From assembly GCF_002117005.1 (NCBI RefSeq), contig NZ_CP021023.1, positions 310,001 to 374,000 on the forward strand: a stretch of DNA of 64,000 bases. Reading direction: 5' to 3'. Position 1 is the stretch's first letter; each line of letters opens with the position of its first letter. The position numbers and the translations under genes were made by a program. The DNA is from Sedimentisphaera salicampi (GTDB lineage: Bacteria; Planctomycetota; Phycisphaerae; Sedimentisphaerales; Sedimentisphaeraceae). The notes below the pieces were generated by a model. That model made no database searches and had not been told where the DNA came from. It worked only from the letters and a program-made list of their open reading frames with translations. This document shows positions 16,546-24,719 of this stretch, piece by piece.

Positions 16546-18510
16546 ATGCGGTTTTCGAGATTTATGCTTTTTGTTACCATCTTGTTGTTTGCGGTTCATT
16601 CACTTAATGCGCAAACCTTAAAGGTTAAATCACCTGATGAATCTGTAGCGGTTTCTGTAAATGTTGGGAAAGAAATTCACTGGTCCGTTTCAAAAAGCGG
16701 AAAAAAGGTTCTCTCGCCATCAAAAATTATGCTCAATTCAAGCAGGGGGGCGTTTGGCTCTAAACCTGATTTGGTCTCGCAAAATAAACGTACCGTGAGC
16801 AGGATACTCAAGCCTGCAGTAGCTGAGAAACGAAGTGAAGTAAAGGATAATTTTCAGGAGCTGGTGCTTAATTTTAAGGGGCAGTGGTCTTTGGAGTTTC
16901 GGATCTATAACGACGGCGCTGCCTACAGATTCAAAACTGATTTGCCCGGAGAGCAGATAATAAAATCTGAAACCGCCCAGTTCAATTTTCCTGAAGACCA
17001 CAAGCTCTATTTCCCGGAAGAAAACAGTATGATTACCCATCAGGAGAGAGAATATCTTCATACTTCCCTTTCAAAAATAGATTCAATGAGGTTCTGTTCG
17101 ATTCCTGCCCTTATCGCGCCTACGAACGCCCCTAAGGTTATTCTCACAGAATCTGACCTTCGTGATTATCCGGGTTTCTATCTGCAGGGTAATGGAGCAA
17201 CATCGCTGGAGGCGGTTTTCCCGAACTATGTATTAGAGTCTCATATTAGGGCTGCTGGCAAGGGCGACAGAGTTCCGGTTGTAGATAAACGCGCAGATTA
17301 CATTGCAGAAACCAAGGGGAGCAGGGCTTTCCCGTGGCGAGTGGTTGGGATTGCTCAAGCCGATGAGGACCTCATAGACAGCCAGCTTGTCTGGAAGCTT
17401 GCAAGCCCCTGCGAGCTGGAAGATACCTCATGGATAAAGCCCGGGAAAGTAGCTTGGGACTGGTACAATGCCAATAATATTTTCGGCGTTGATTTCAAGG
17501 CCGGAGTGAATACCAAGACATACAAGTATTTTATTGATTTCGCTTCTGAATACGGCATTGATTACATAATACTAGATGAAGGCTGGTATGTGCTGAAAGA
17601 CCTTACAGCTCCAGCTGAAGATATGAACCTGCCTGAGCTTTTCAGCTATGCTGAGAAAAAGGATGTTGGGATTATCCTCTGGATGACCTGGCACACACTA
17701 AATGAGCAGTTTGAACAGGTGATGCCCATGTTTGAGAAATGGGGCGCTGAGGGGCTCAAGGTTGATTTTATGCAGAGAGACGATCAGTGGATGGTGAATT
17801 TTTATGAGAAGGTGGCCAAAGAGGCTGCAAAGCGGCATTTGCTTGTGGATTTTCACGGTTCATACAAACCTTCCGGGCTCAGAAGGGCATACCCGAATGT
17901 TATAACTCGCGAAGGCGTGCGAGGCGGGGAGCAGAACAAATGGAGCGAGTATGCAAACCCTGAACATAACATCACTCTTCCCTTTACGAGGATGTATGCA
18001 GGGCCATTGGATTATACGCCCGGTGCGATGGTTAATGCCCAGAAGGACAACTTCGCTGAGAGATTTGAACGCCCGATGAGCCTCGGAACACGCTGCCATC
18101 AGCTTGCGATGTATGTGATTTTCGAAAGTCCCCTGCAGATGCTATGCGACAGCCCGTCGCTTTATTACCAAGAGCCTGAATGTATGAAATTTCTCTCGGC
18201 CGTGCCCACTGTATGGGATGAAACTGACGTACTTGATGCGGAGATAGCTGAGTATGCGGTTGTTGCGAGGAAATCCGGCGAAGAGTGGTATCTCGGGGCT
18301 ATGACAGACTGGAGCAAAAGAGAGCTCCAAGCAGATCTTTCATTCCTCAATGAAGGCAGCTATACTGCGCATATTTGGAAAGACGGCGCAAATGCGGATA
18401 GATACGCAAGCGATTATGCATATATTAAGAAGAAAGTAACCAGCAGCGATAATCTGAAAATTGATCTTGCCTCCGGCGGCGGATTTGCTGCGAGGTTTAT
18501 ACCTGAATAG
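16546..18510 (+). CDS. Glycoside hydrolase family 97 (alpha-galactosidase/alpha-glucosidase type)
   Basis: The 654-residue enzyme has a signal peptide (MRFSRFMLFVTILLFAVHSLNAQ), an N-terminal beta-sandwich, and a catalytic barrel beginning near VAWDWYNANNIFG. Barrel landmarks are YIILDEGWYV (Asp344, Glu345), GLKVDFMQRDD (Asp407), LVDFHGSYKPSG and NVITREGVRGGEQ. A small C-terminal beta domain ends the protein. In GH97, retaining enzymes use an Asp nucleophile, while the inverting SusB type lacks it. The Asp in KVDF suggests the retaining alpha-galactosidase-like group, but this needs an alignment. It should act in the periplasm or at the surface on alpha-linked sugars. An AGGA ribosome site precedes the ATG, and a URO-D-like gene follows after 34 bp. 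Confidence 0.92.
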   Translation: MRFSRFMLFVTILLFAVHSLNAQTLKVKSPDESVAVSVNVGKEIHWSVSKSGKKVLSPSKIMLNSSRGAFGSKPDLVSQNKRTVSRILKPAVAEKRSEVKDNFQELVLNFKGQWSLEFRIYNDGAAYRFKTDLPGEQIIKSETAQFNFPEDHKLYFPEENSMITHQEREYLHTSLSKIDSMRFCSIPALIAPTNAPKVILTESDLRDYPGFYLQGNGATSLEAVFPNYVLESHIRAAGKGDRVPVVDKRADYIAETKGSRAFPWRVVGIAQADEDLIDSQLVWKLASPCELEDTSWIKPGKVAWDWYNANNIFGVDFKAGVNTKTYKYFIDFASEYGIDYIILDEGWYVLKDLTAPAEDMNLPELFSYAEKKDVGIILWMTWHTLNEQFEQVMPMFEKWGAEGLKVDFMQRDDQWMVNFYEKVAKEAAKRHLLVDFHGSYKPSGLRRAYPNVITREGVRGGEQNKWSEYANPEHNITLPFTRMYAGPLDYTPGAMVNAQKDNFAERFERPMSLGTRCHQLAMYVIFESPLQMLCDSPSLYYQEPECMKFLSAVPTVWDETDVLDAEIAEYAVVARKSGEEWYLGAMTDWSKRELQADLSFLNEGSYTAHIWKDGANADRYASDYAYIKKKVTSSDNLKIDLASGGGFAARFIPE

Positions 18511-18544
18511 ATGAAAAGATTTTTTATTTAACTGGAGCCCCGCT

Positions 18545-19591
18545 TTGAAAGAGATACAATGGAAAAAGCTTCTTGAGACTATAAACGGAACTAAATGCGA
18601 AACCATACCCCCCGGATTTATTATAGACAGCCCGTGGCTTCCCGGGTGGTTCGGAATATCTACAATTGATTATTTCTCAAATGATGAGCTATGGTTTGAG
18701 GCTAACAAAAGGGCAGTGGAAACCTTCCCTGATGTAATGTTTCTCCCAGGATTCTGGTCTGAATACGGGATGTGTACCGAGCCTTCGGCCTTCGGGGCTA
18801 AATGCAGCTTCAAGAAGAATGATCTGCCCCATGCCGAGAAAATCATCAGCTCTGTTGGCGATATAGACAGCCTCACTCTTCCGAAAACCGAAACAGACGG
18901 ATTGGCGTCTTTTGTTTTGAATCGCATTCGGTTGAACAGAAAGAAAATTGAGAGCCTTGGCCATTCAATTAGATTCGCCTGCGCAAGAGGGCCTCTCAAT
19001 ATAGCCTCTTTTCTGATGGGTACAACAGAATTCCTTATTGCTCTTAGAACGGATCCAGATAAGGCGCATAAGCTGCTTGGAATAATCACAGAATACACAG
19101 AAAACTGGCTGCGGCTGCAAAAGCAGGAGTTCGATACCATAGACGGCATCCTCATACTTGATGATATAGTGGGATTCTGCGGGGAGCCGGATTTTCAGGA
19201 GTTCGCTTCCAGATACCTGAAGAGGCTTTTCTCTTCGTTTGACTGTTCAGTGCGATTCTTCCATAACGACGCTGATGCGAAAGGGTGCAGCCCGCACTTG
19301 GCGGAAGTTGGTGTGAATATGTTTAATTTCAGCTTCCTGCATTCAATACAAGAGCTGAGGCAATGGACAGGAGGAGAAATTACATTATTTGGAAATATAC
19401 CTCCAAGAGATGTCTTGGCATCGGGAACTCCTGAGCAGGTTGCAGAAAGCGTAAAATCAAACTTTTCAGGCTTGGAGAATACTTCACGAATTATTGCTTC
19501 AGCAGGCGGCGGTATGCCGGACGGGGTTTCAACCGAAAATATACGCTCATTTACTGACGCACTTGGTGATATTAGCTCCTTGCCGTCATAA
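18545..19591 (+). CDS. Uroporphyrinogen decarboxylase-family protein (URO-D/methyltransferase-like)
   Basis: This 348-residue cytosolic protein follows the URO-D superfamily pattern: an N-terminal barrel strand, ARGPLNIASFLMG, then DGILILDDIVGFCGEPDF, a HNDADAKG turn, GVNMFNFS, LFGNIPP and the C-terminal ASAGGGMPDGVSTENI. In this superfamily true HemE decarboxylates uroporphyrinogen, while relatives such as MtaA and CmuA move methyl groups from corrinoid proteins to thiols. The sequence lacks the HemE N-terminal RQAGRY motif, so a methyltransferase-like or unknown role is more likely. It starts at TTG, since no ATG lies near and GGAG sits upstream. It lies between GH97 and the DUF1080 operon, a recurring carbohydrate setting whose logic is unknown. 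Confidence 0.75.
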   Translation: MKEIQWKKLLETINGTKCETIPPGFIIDSPWLPGWFGISTIDYFSNDELWFEANKRAVETFPDVMFLPGFWSEYGMCTEPSAFGAKCSFKKNDLPHAEKIISSVGDIDSLTLPKTETDGLASFVLNRIRLNRKKIESLGHSIRFACARGPLNIASFLMGTTEFLIALRTDPDKAHKLLGIITEYTENWLRLQKQEFDTIDGILILDDIVGFCGEPDFQEFASRYLKRLFSSFDCSVRFFHNDADAKGCSPHLAEVGVNMFNFSFLHSIQELRQWTGGEITLFGNIPPRDVLASGTPEQVAESVKSNFSGLENTSRIIASAGGGMPDGVSTENIRSFTDALGDISSLPS

Positions 19592-19620
19592 GATAAATCC
19601 TTGTATAACCGTAAATTTCC

Positions 19621-19648
19621 TTGACAGAAGTTATTTTATTGTTATCTT
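19621..19648 (+). promoter_or_regulatory. Sigma70-type promoter of the DUF1080/oxidoreductase operon
   Basis: A perfect TTGACA -35 box is spaced 16 bp from TATCTT. A perfect palindrome begins one base after the -10 box, around the likely transcription start, and the start codon is about 70 bp further on. Confidence 0.6.
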
Positions 19649-19649
19649 C

Positions 19650-19668
19650 AAACTCAAGGCTTGAGTTT
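19650..19668 (+). promoter_or_regulatory. Palindromic operator at the promoter of the DUF1080 operon
   Basis: AAACTCAAG and CTTGAGTTT are exact inverted repeats around one central G, 19 bp in all. The site overlaps the expected +1 position of the TTGACA promoter, so a bound dimeric regulator would block transcription. There is no T run after it and the stem is AT-rich, so a terminator is unlikely. The regulator is not evident in this window. Confidence 0.65.
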
Positions 19669-19721
19669 AATCTTGCTTTTCGTGAAATCATATAATAATC
19701 ATTTATTTTATGGAGCTTTTT

Positions 19722-21077
19722 ATGTTTAGAAAAATTGCTTTCTGTGTTTTATCTATAGGTTTTATTGCAGTCTGTTCTGCTGATACGCCCCCATGGAAGT
19801 GGCTTTTCAATGGTAACGACCTCTCCGGCTGGCATCAGAAAAATGGGGAAGCGGTTTATGAAGTTTCCGATGGTGCAATTGTAGGCAAAACAGTAAGGAA
19901 CACGCCGAACAGCTTTCTTTGCACTAATAATACGTATTCAGATTTTATATTGAGGCTTAAGTTCAAGGTTGATTCAAAGCTCAATTCCGGCGTGCAGATA
20001 CGCAGCCGCAGCTTGGCTGATTACCGAAACTACAGAGTCCATGGGTATCAGGTGGAAATAGACCCCTCCAGCAGGGCCTGGACAGGCGGCATCTACGATG
20101 AAGCAAGAAGAGGCTGGCTTCACCCGCTCTCTCACGGCGAACCCGCTGCGAAGGCATTCAAGCAGAATGAATGGAACGAATTTAGAATAGAGGCAATCGG
20201 CAGTACCTTCAAAACCTGGCTTAACGGTAAGCCTGCCGTTCATCTTGAAGACGATATGACAAAAGAAGGCTTCATCGGCCTTCAGGTACATTCAATCGGC
20301 AACGATAAGGGCAAAGAGGGGATCAAGGTTATGTGGAAGGATATCCAGATAATTACGGATAATCCTGAGAAATACTCCAAACCGATTTCTCTGCCTAAGA
20401 GAGACCTCCACAACAAACTCACTTCAAACGAGGAACGAGCCGGCTGGGAGCTTCTCTTCGACGGCAAATCAACAGACAAATGGCGGGGAGCAAAGCTTGA
20501 TAGATTTCCTGATTTCGGCTGGTATGTGCATGACGGAATCCTTACTATCAAGGAATCCGGCGGCGGAGAAGCCGCAAATGCAGGCGATATCGTTACAAAG
20601 AAGCAGTACAAAGATTTCGAGCTTCGTGTTGACTTTAAGATTACCCCCGGGGCAAATTCAGGCATCAAATACTACGTTGACACTGAGATAAACAAAGGCC
20701 CGGGTTCATCGATTGGCCTTGAATACCAGATTCTTGATGACAAAAGGCATCCCGATGCCAAAAAAGGAAATCATGTAGGGAGCCGTACGCTTGCATCTCT
20801 TTACGATCTCATAATGGCGGTTAATAAGCACCCAAATCCTATGGGTGATTGGAATCATGCGAGGATTGTTTCAAAAGACAATCACATCCAGCACTGGCTC
20901 AACGGAAGAAAGGTTTTGGAGTATGAAAGACGTACTCCGAAATTCAGGAAGCTAGTTCAGGAAAGCAAGTATGTTAAATGGGACAATTTCGGAGAGCTGC
21001 CCAAAGGCAATATCCTCCTTCAGGACCACGGAAACAGAGTATCATTCAGAAATATTAAAATAAGAGAACTAAAATAA
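19722..21077 (+). CDS. Secreted protein with two tandem DUF1080 (3-keto-disaccharide hydrolase) domains
   Basis: The protein has a signal peptide (MFRKIAFCVLSIGFIAVCSADT) and two similar lectin-like jelly-roll units. Unit 1 (about residues 25-225) has WLFNGNDLSGW, FILRLKFKV and NSGVQIRSR. Unit 2 (about 245-451) has ELLFDGKSTDKWRG, FELRVDFKITPGANSGIKYYV and HWLNGRKVLEYE. Pfam now calls this family 3-keto-disaccharide hydrolase. Its partners are oxidoreductases that make 3-keto sugars, matching the two Gfo/Idh/MocA genes downstream. The start at 19722 is chosen because GGAG lies 6 bases before it; the ATG at 19710 contributes that GGAG to the site. It is the first gene of a compact operon reaching 24707. 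Confidence 0.9.
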   Translation: MFRKIAFCVLSIGFIAVCSADTPPWKWLFNGNDLSGWHQKNGEAVYEVSDGAIVGKTVRNTPNSFLCTNNTYSDFILRLKFKVDSKLNSGVQIRSRSLADYRNYRVHGYQVEIDPSSRAWTGGIYDEARRGWLHPLSHGEPAAKAFKQNEWNEFRIEAIGSTFKTWLNGKPAVHLEDDMTKEGFIGLQVHSIGNDKGKEGIKVMWKDIQIITDNPEKYSKPISLPKRDLHNKLTSNEERAGWELLFDGKSTDKWRGAKLDRFPDFGWYVHDGILTIKESGGGEAANAGDIVTKKQYKDFELRVDFKITPGANSGIKYYVDTEINKGPGSSIGLEYQILDDKRHPDAKKGNHVGSRTLASLYDLIMAVNKHPNPMGDWNHARIVSKDNHIQHWLNGRKVLEYERRTPKFRKLVQESKYVKWDNFGELPKGNILLQDHGNRVSFRNIKIRELK

Positions 21078-21087
21078 GGGGCTAGAT

Positions 21088-22413
21088 ATGGACAACATTA
21101 CAAGAAGAAATTTTGGCAAACTCTCGCTTTCTGCCGCAGGTGCGCTGAGTCTTGGCGGAATATCGCAAATCTCAGCAGCAGCTTCGGCTAACTCTAAGGT
21201 CGTTTTGGCTGTTGCGGGAATCAGAAGCAGAGGAAGACAGTTGGCGGAAAACTTTGCCGGCATAAAAGACTGCGAAGTTAAATACGTTATAGATGTTGAT
21301 TCAAGGTACCTTGACCATGCCGCAAAGAGTGTGGAACAAAAGCAGGGAAAGGCGCCGAAGGCTATCAAAGATTACCGCGAAGCCCTTGATGATAAAGACG
21401 TTCACGGATTAGTTGTTGCCACGCCGGAACATTGGCATGCCCCAATGAGCATTGAAGCTGTGAAGGCCGGCAAGCACGTGTACGTAGAAAAGCCGTGTTG
21501 CCACAATCCCGCAGAAGGTGAGATGCTGGTGGAGGCTATGAATAAATATGACAAACTCATCCAGATGGGCAACCAGCGCCGCTCATTCCGTATTGTTGAG
21601 CAGATGATTGATGAGATCAGGAGCGGAGAGATCGGAAGGCCGTATTTCGCACGCACATGGTATTCAAGAAAACGCGGCCCGATAGGCAAGGGCAAGGTGA
21701 TTGATGTACCCTCATATTTGGACTGGGAGCTCTGGCAGGGACCAGCCCCGAGAGAAGAATATCGCGATAACGTACACCCGTACAACTGGCACTGGTTTTG
21801 GAACTGGGGCACAGGAGAAGCCCTCAATAACGGCACGCACGAACTCGATGTTGCCAGATGGGCTCTCGGCGTGGACTTCCCCACAAAAGTAACAAGTCTG
21901 GGCGGCAGATACCACTACCCCAAAGATGACTGGGAGTTTTTTGATACACAGAATATAAGTGTTGAATTTGAAGGCGATAAACTCATAACATGGGAAGGAA
22001 TCAGCAGCGCTTCAATGAAGATCTGCGGCCACAGCCGCGGGGCTCTGATACAAGGCACAAAAGGATACGTTGAATACGGCTCAAGCTCATATAAAGTTTT
22101 CGATCTAAACGGCAAGCTTCTAAGGCATGAAGATCAGGCTGCTAAAAGCAAGGACAGCACAAATGTTATAGACCCTGGCCTTAATGATTATCACGCAGAG
22201 AATTTTGTTTATTCGATCCTCGGCAAAGACAGCATAAACTCTCCTGTGGATGAAGGCTATAAGAGCATCCTTCTCGGGCTTCTGGGGAATATTGCTGCCA
22301 AAACCTCAACTATGCTCCATTGCGATCCGAAAAACGGACATATTCTCGATAATCCCGATGCTCAGAGGTATTGGAGAAGGGTTTATGAGCCCGGTTGGGA
22401 GCCGAAAGTTTAA
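21088..22413 (+). CDS. Tat-exported Gfo/Idh/MocA family oxidoreductase
   Basis: The N-terminus carries a twin-arginine signal (TRRNFGKLSLSAAGALSLGG), so the folded enzyme with its nucleotide should be exported by Tat. A Rossmann domain follows (KVVLAVAGIRSRGRQLAENF, VIDVDSRYLDHA), then GLVVATPEHWHAPMSIEAVKAGKHVYVEKPCCHNP, with the family's EKP segment, and the alpha/beta substrate domain (WNWGTGEALNNGTHELDVARWALG). Such enzymes oxidise or reduce sugars with NAD(P), often at C3. It begins 10 bp after the DUF1080 gene and ends 8 bp before ApbE. Residues SASMKICGHSRGALIQGTKG mark the C-terminal strand region typical of planctomycete paralogues. Confidence 0.93.
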   Translation: MDNITRRNFGKLSLSAAGALSLGGISQISAAASANSKVVLAVAGIRSRGRQLAENFAGIKDCEVKYVIDVDSRYLDHAAKSVEQKQGKAPKAIKDYREALDDKDVHGLVVATPEHWHAPMSIEAVKAGKHVYVEKPCCHNPAEGEMLVEAMNKYDKLIQMGNQRRSFRIVEQMIDEIRSGEIGRPYFARTWYSRKRGPIGKGKVIDVPSYLDWELWQGPAPREEYRDNVHPYNWHWFWNWGTGEALNNGTHELDVARWALGVDFPTKVTSLGGRYHYPKDDWEFFDTQNISVEFEGDKLITWEGISSASMKICGHSRGALIQGTKGYVEYGSSSYKVFDLNGKLLRHEDQAAKSKDSTNVIDPGLNDYHAENFVYSILGKDSINSPVDEGYKSILLGLLGNIAAKTSTMLHCDPKNGHILDNPDAQRYWRRVYEPGWEPKV

Positions 22414-22421
22414 TCATCTCA

Positions 22422-23189
22422 ATGAAGGATTGTTTTCACAGCAGTTTTTGGGCTATGAACACAAGGTTTAACCTCGTTCTCCCGAGTGTTGATTTCGAAC
22501 ATTCTGAAGAAATTTTCGAACAAGTAAAAACCGAAGTTTTGAGGCTTGAGAAAGTTTTCAGCAGATTTGACAGCGAAGCAGAGCTTTATAGATTTAACCA
22601 GAGCAGTGAAAAAGATATAATCACTGTTTCCGGGGATTTGTCAAAGGCTCTGCGAATCTGCAAAGATTATTCTGAAAAAACTGATGGCTATTTTAACCCC
22701 TCATATTCAGGTGAAATAGACCTCGGGGGCATTGGCAAGGGCTATGCACTTGAAGAAGTGAGGAAAATATTATTGGACTATGCTCTCTCCAGAGCTTTTG
22801 TGAGTTTTGGAGAGAGCTCCATTTACGGCCTTGGAAGCCATCCGCACGGGAACTGCTGGGAGGTTGCTGTATGCAATCCTTTCAGGAAAGATGAGTCCCT
22901 TGACAATTTCAAACTGCTAAACAGTTCTTTGTCAGTATCGGGTTTTTCTGTTTTGCAGAACGGTGTCTCGGGATATCATATAGTCGATCCGAAGACCGGC
23001 CGACTTGCCCAAAACAATATGCTGGTATGCGTTTTATCAGATAGCAGCATAAAATCGGAAGTGATTTCAACAGCTGTTTATGCCAGTTCAGGTAAGTGGC
23101 TCCCAGGAAAAGATCTTTTCCCCTCAATTAAAACAGCAGTAATAGAATTGAATGGTAATGGTGAAATAATCAGGAAACATTATGTCTAA
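22422..23189 (+). CDS. apbE: ApbE-like FAD:protein FMN transferase
   Basis: The protein shows the ApbE sequence of motifs: FWAMNTRFNLVL at the N-terminus, VFSRFDSEAELYRFN, DGYFNPSY, the metal/FAD site EIDLGGIGKGYALEEV, FVSFGESSIYGLG and HIVDPKTGRLA. ApbE attaches FMN covalently to Ser/Thr of target proteins. There is no signal or lipobox, unlike most periplasmic ApbE proteins, so it would act in the cytosol if the start is right. The ATG at 22422 gives 255 residues; a TTG at 22395 would overlap the upstream gene. It overlaps the next oxidoreductase gene by 8 bp, so it belongs to the sugar operon. No FMN target with a D-x-x-T/S-G-A-T site is evident nearby. Confidence 0.82.
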   Translation: MKDCFHSSFWAMNTRFNLVLPSVDFEHSEEIFEQVKTEVLRLEKVFSRFDSEAELYRFNQSSEKDIITVSGDLSKALRICKDYSEKTDGYFNPSYSGEIDLGGIGKGYALEEVRKILLDYALSRAFVSFGESSIYGLGSHPHGNCWEVAVCNPFRKDESLDNFKLLNSSLSVSGFSVLQNGVSGYHIVDPKTGRLAQNNMLVCVLSDSSIKSEVISTAVYASSGKWLPGKDLFPSIKTAVIELNGNGEIIRKHYV

Positions 23190-24456
23190 TGATAAAAAGT
23201 TTACGCGGCGAGAATTAATAGAGAATATGAAAACGATTGCCGCAGGCGGGGCCCTTGCGGGCACAGTGCCTTGGATATCCCTTTTGAGCGAAAATGTACC
23301 GGCATCAGTTGCTCCGTCAGATAAAGTGAATGTGGGTTTTATAGGCACAGGTTCCCGAGGGAAAGCGCTGATAAGGTACGCCAACAATGTGCCTGCAATA
23401 AATATTGCTGCAACATGCGATAACTATGAGCCCAATTTCAAAAGAGGGCTGGAAATAGCCAAAGGCAGCCCAAAGGGATACAAAGACTACAAGAAGCTCC
23501 TCAAAGATAAGAGTATTGATTGCGTTATAATCGCTACACCTTTGCATCTCCATGCTCAGATGGTTCTGGACGCCTTTGCAGCAGGCAAGCACGTATTTTG
23601 CGAAAAGACGCTTACCAAAACTATTGAAGAAGCAAAACAAGTTAGCAGCGCGCAGAAGGAAACCGGCCTTATACTTCAAACAGGGCATCAGAGAATCTTT
23701 GATATCCGCTACCTCAAGGCCTTTGAGGATATGAAAGCGGGCAAACTCGGCAAGATAACTCAGATCAGGGCATATTGGCACAGAAACGGCGACTGGCGAA
23801 GGCATGTCCCAAAGCCCTCTCTCGAGAGAAAAATCAACTGGCGGATGTATCGTGAGTATTCCCTTGGGTTAATGACAGAGCTCGCCTCACACCACCTCCA
23901 GGTGGCTAACTGGTTCCTCGGCGCCACTCCGGAAAAGGTTATGGGTTCAGGAAGCATTAACTACTGGAAAGACGGACGTGAGGTGTACGACAATGTAAAC
24001 GTGGTTTACAGATATCCGGGCGGGATTCATGTGATATACGATTCGCTGATCAGCAATAAGCATTACGGCTGCGAGCTTCAGATGATGGGTGATAAAGGGC
24101 TTTACGAGCTCGAGCTTGGAAAGTTTTATTCGGAAAATCCTCCCGCACCTGCCGGCATTCTCAGGCTGATAAATGATATTGAACATTCAATCTTTGATCC
24201 CGTTCCCATTGCCGGAGCGAGCTGGGTGCCCGAAACTGCATCAAAATACAAGGGCGAGTATATTGTTGATATGCACAGGAGCAGAATCCCCAACAATACG
24301 CTTCTTTCGCTTGAGGCATTTGCCGAAACTGTAAAGAAGGGCAAACCTGTTCCGGGTATGCTAGAGCACGGCATCGATGCTGCTGTTGCTGTGATATTAG
24401 GCGATAAGGCTATGGTAGATAATGAGATAGTTAATTTCCAGAAGGAGCTGGCATAA
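23182..24456 (+). CDS. Second Tat-exported Gfo/Idh/MocA family oxidoreductase
   Basis: A twin-arginine signal (FTRRELIENMKTIAAGGALAGT) leads to a Rossmann domain (KVNVGFIGTGSRGKALIRYA) and the DCVIIATPLHLHAQMVLDAFAAGKHVFCEKTL segment, where EKT replaces the common EKP. The C-terminal domain has MTELASHHLQVANWFLG. It is a paralogue of the oxidoreductase at 21088, only distantly similar in the substrate domain (STSNKHYGCELQM-type differences), suggesting two steps or substrates. A CAGGAAAC ribosome site lies inside the ApbE gene. The stop codon overlaps the ATG of a small membrane gene (ATAATGA). Confidence 0.92.
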   Translation: MSNDKKFTRRELIENMKTIAAGGALAGTVPWISLLSENVPASVAPSDKVNVGFIGTGSRGKALIRYANNVPAINIAATCDNYEPNFKRGLEIAKGSPKGYKDYKKLLKDKSIDCVIIATPLHLHAQMVLDAFAAGKHVFCEKTLTKTIEEAKQVSSAQKETGLILQTGHQRIFDIRYLKAFEDMKAGKLGKITQIRAYWHRNGDWRRHVPKPSLERKINWRMYREYSLGLMTELASHHLQVANWFLGATPEKVMGSGSINYWKDGREVYDNVNVVYRYPGGIHVIYDSLISNKHYGCELQMMGDKGLYELELGKFYSENPPAPAGILRLINDIEHSIFDPVPIAGASWVPETASKYKGEYIVDMHRSRIPNNTLLSLEAFAETVKKGKPVPGMLEHGIDAAVAVILGDKAMVDNEIVNFQKELA

Positions 24457-24707
24457 TGAAGGATTTAGTGATTAAGGCCAAAACGATAAAGAAGGAGCTC
24501 CTGATTTGGCTGCTGTGTTTTCTTACTGCATTCGGGATGAATATTTACAGCATTGTAAAATACGATAACACAAGCTTTACAGAGCTTATCACCAAGCTTC
24601 ATATTGTTGTTGTGTTGAGCTTTGTGTTATTTGCTCTGCTGTATATCCTGCGATTGATTCTCAGGCTGGCAGCTTACCCGTTCACGAAGAATCGCTCAAA
24701 GGAATGA
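24456..24707 (+). CDS. Small membrane protein of unknown function in the sugar-oxidoreductase operon
   Basis: The 83-residue protein has two hydrophobic helices (LLIWLLCFLTAFGMNIYSIV and IVVVLSFVLFALLYILRLIL) with basic ends. Its start overlaps the preceding oxidoreductase stop, indicating translational coupling. I do not recognise a named family. The tight coupling suggests a companion of the Tat-exported oxidoreductases, perhaps a membrane anchor or electron-transfer helper, but no cofactor motif is visible. Confidence 0.75.
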   Translation: MKDLVIKAKTIKKELLIWLLCFLTAFGMNIYSIVKYDNTSFTELITKLHIVVVLSFVLFALLYILRLILRLAAYPFTKNRSKE

Positions 24708-24719
24708 ACGACCGTTTTC

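Noticed and set aside
22395-22421. An upstream TTG start for ApbE
   Set aside because: It would overlap the preceding oxidoreductase gene, and the homologous part begins at FWAMNT; the ATG at 22422 fits better.
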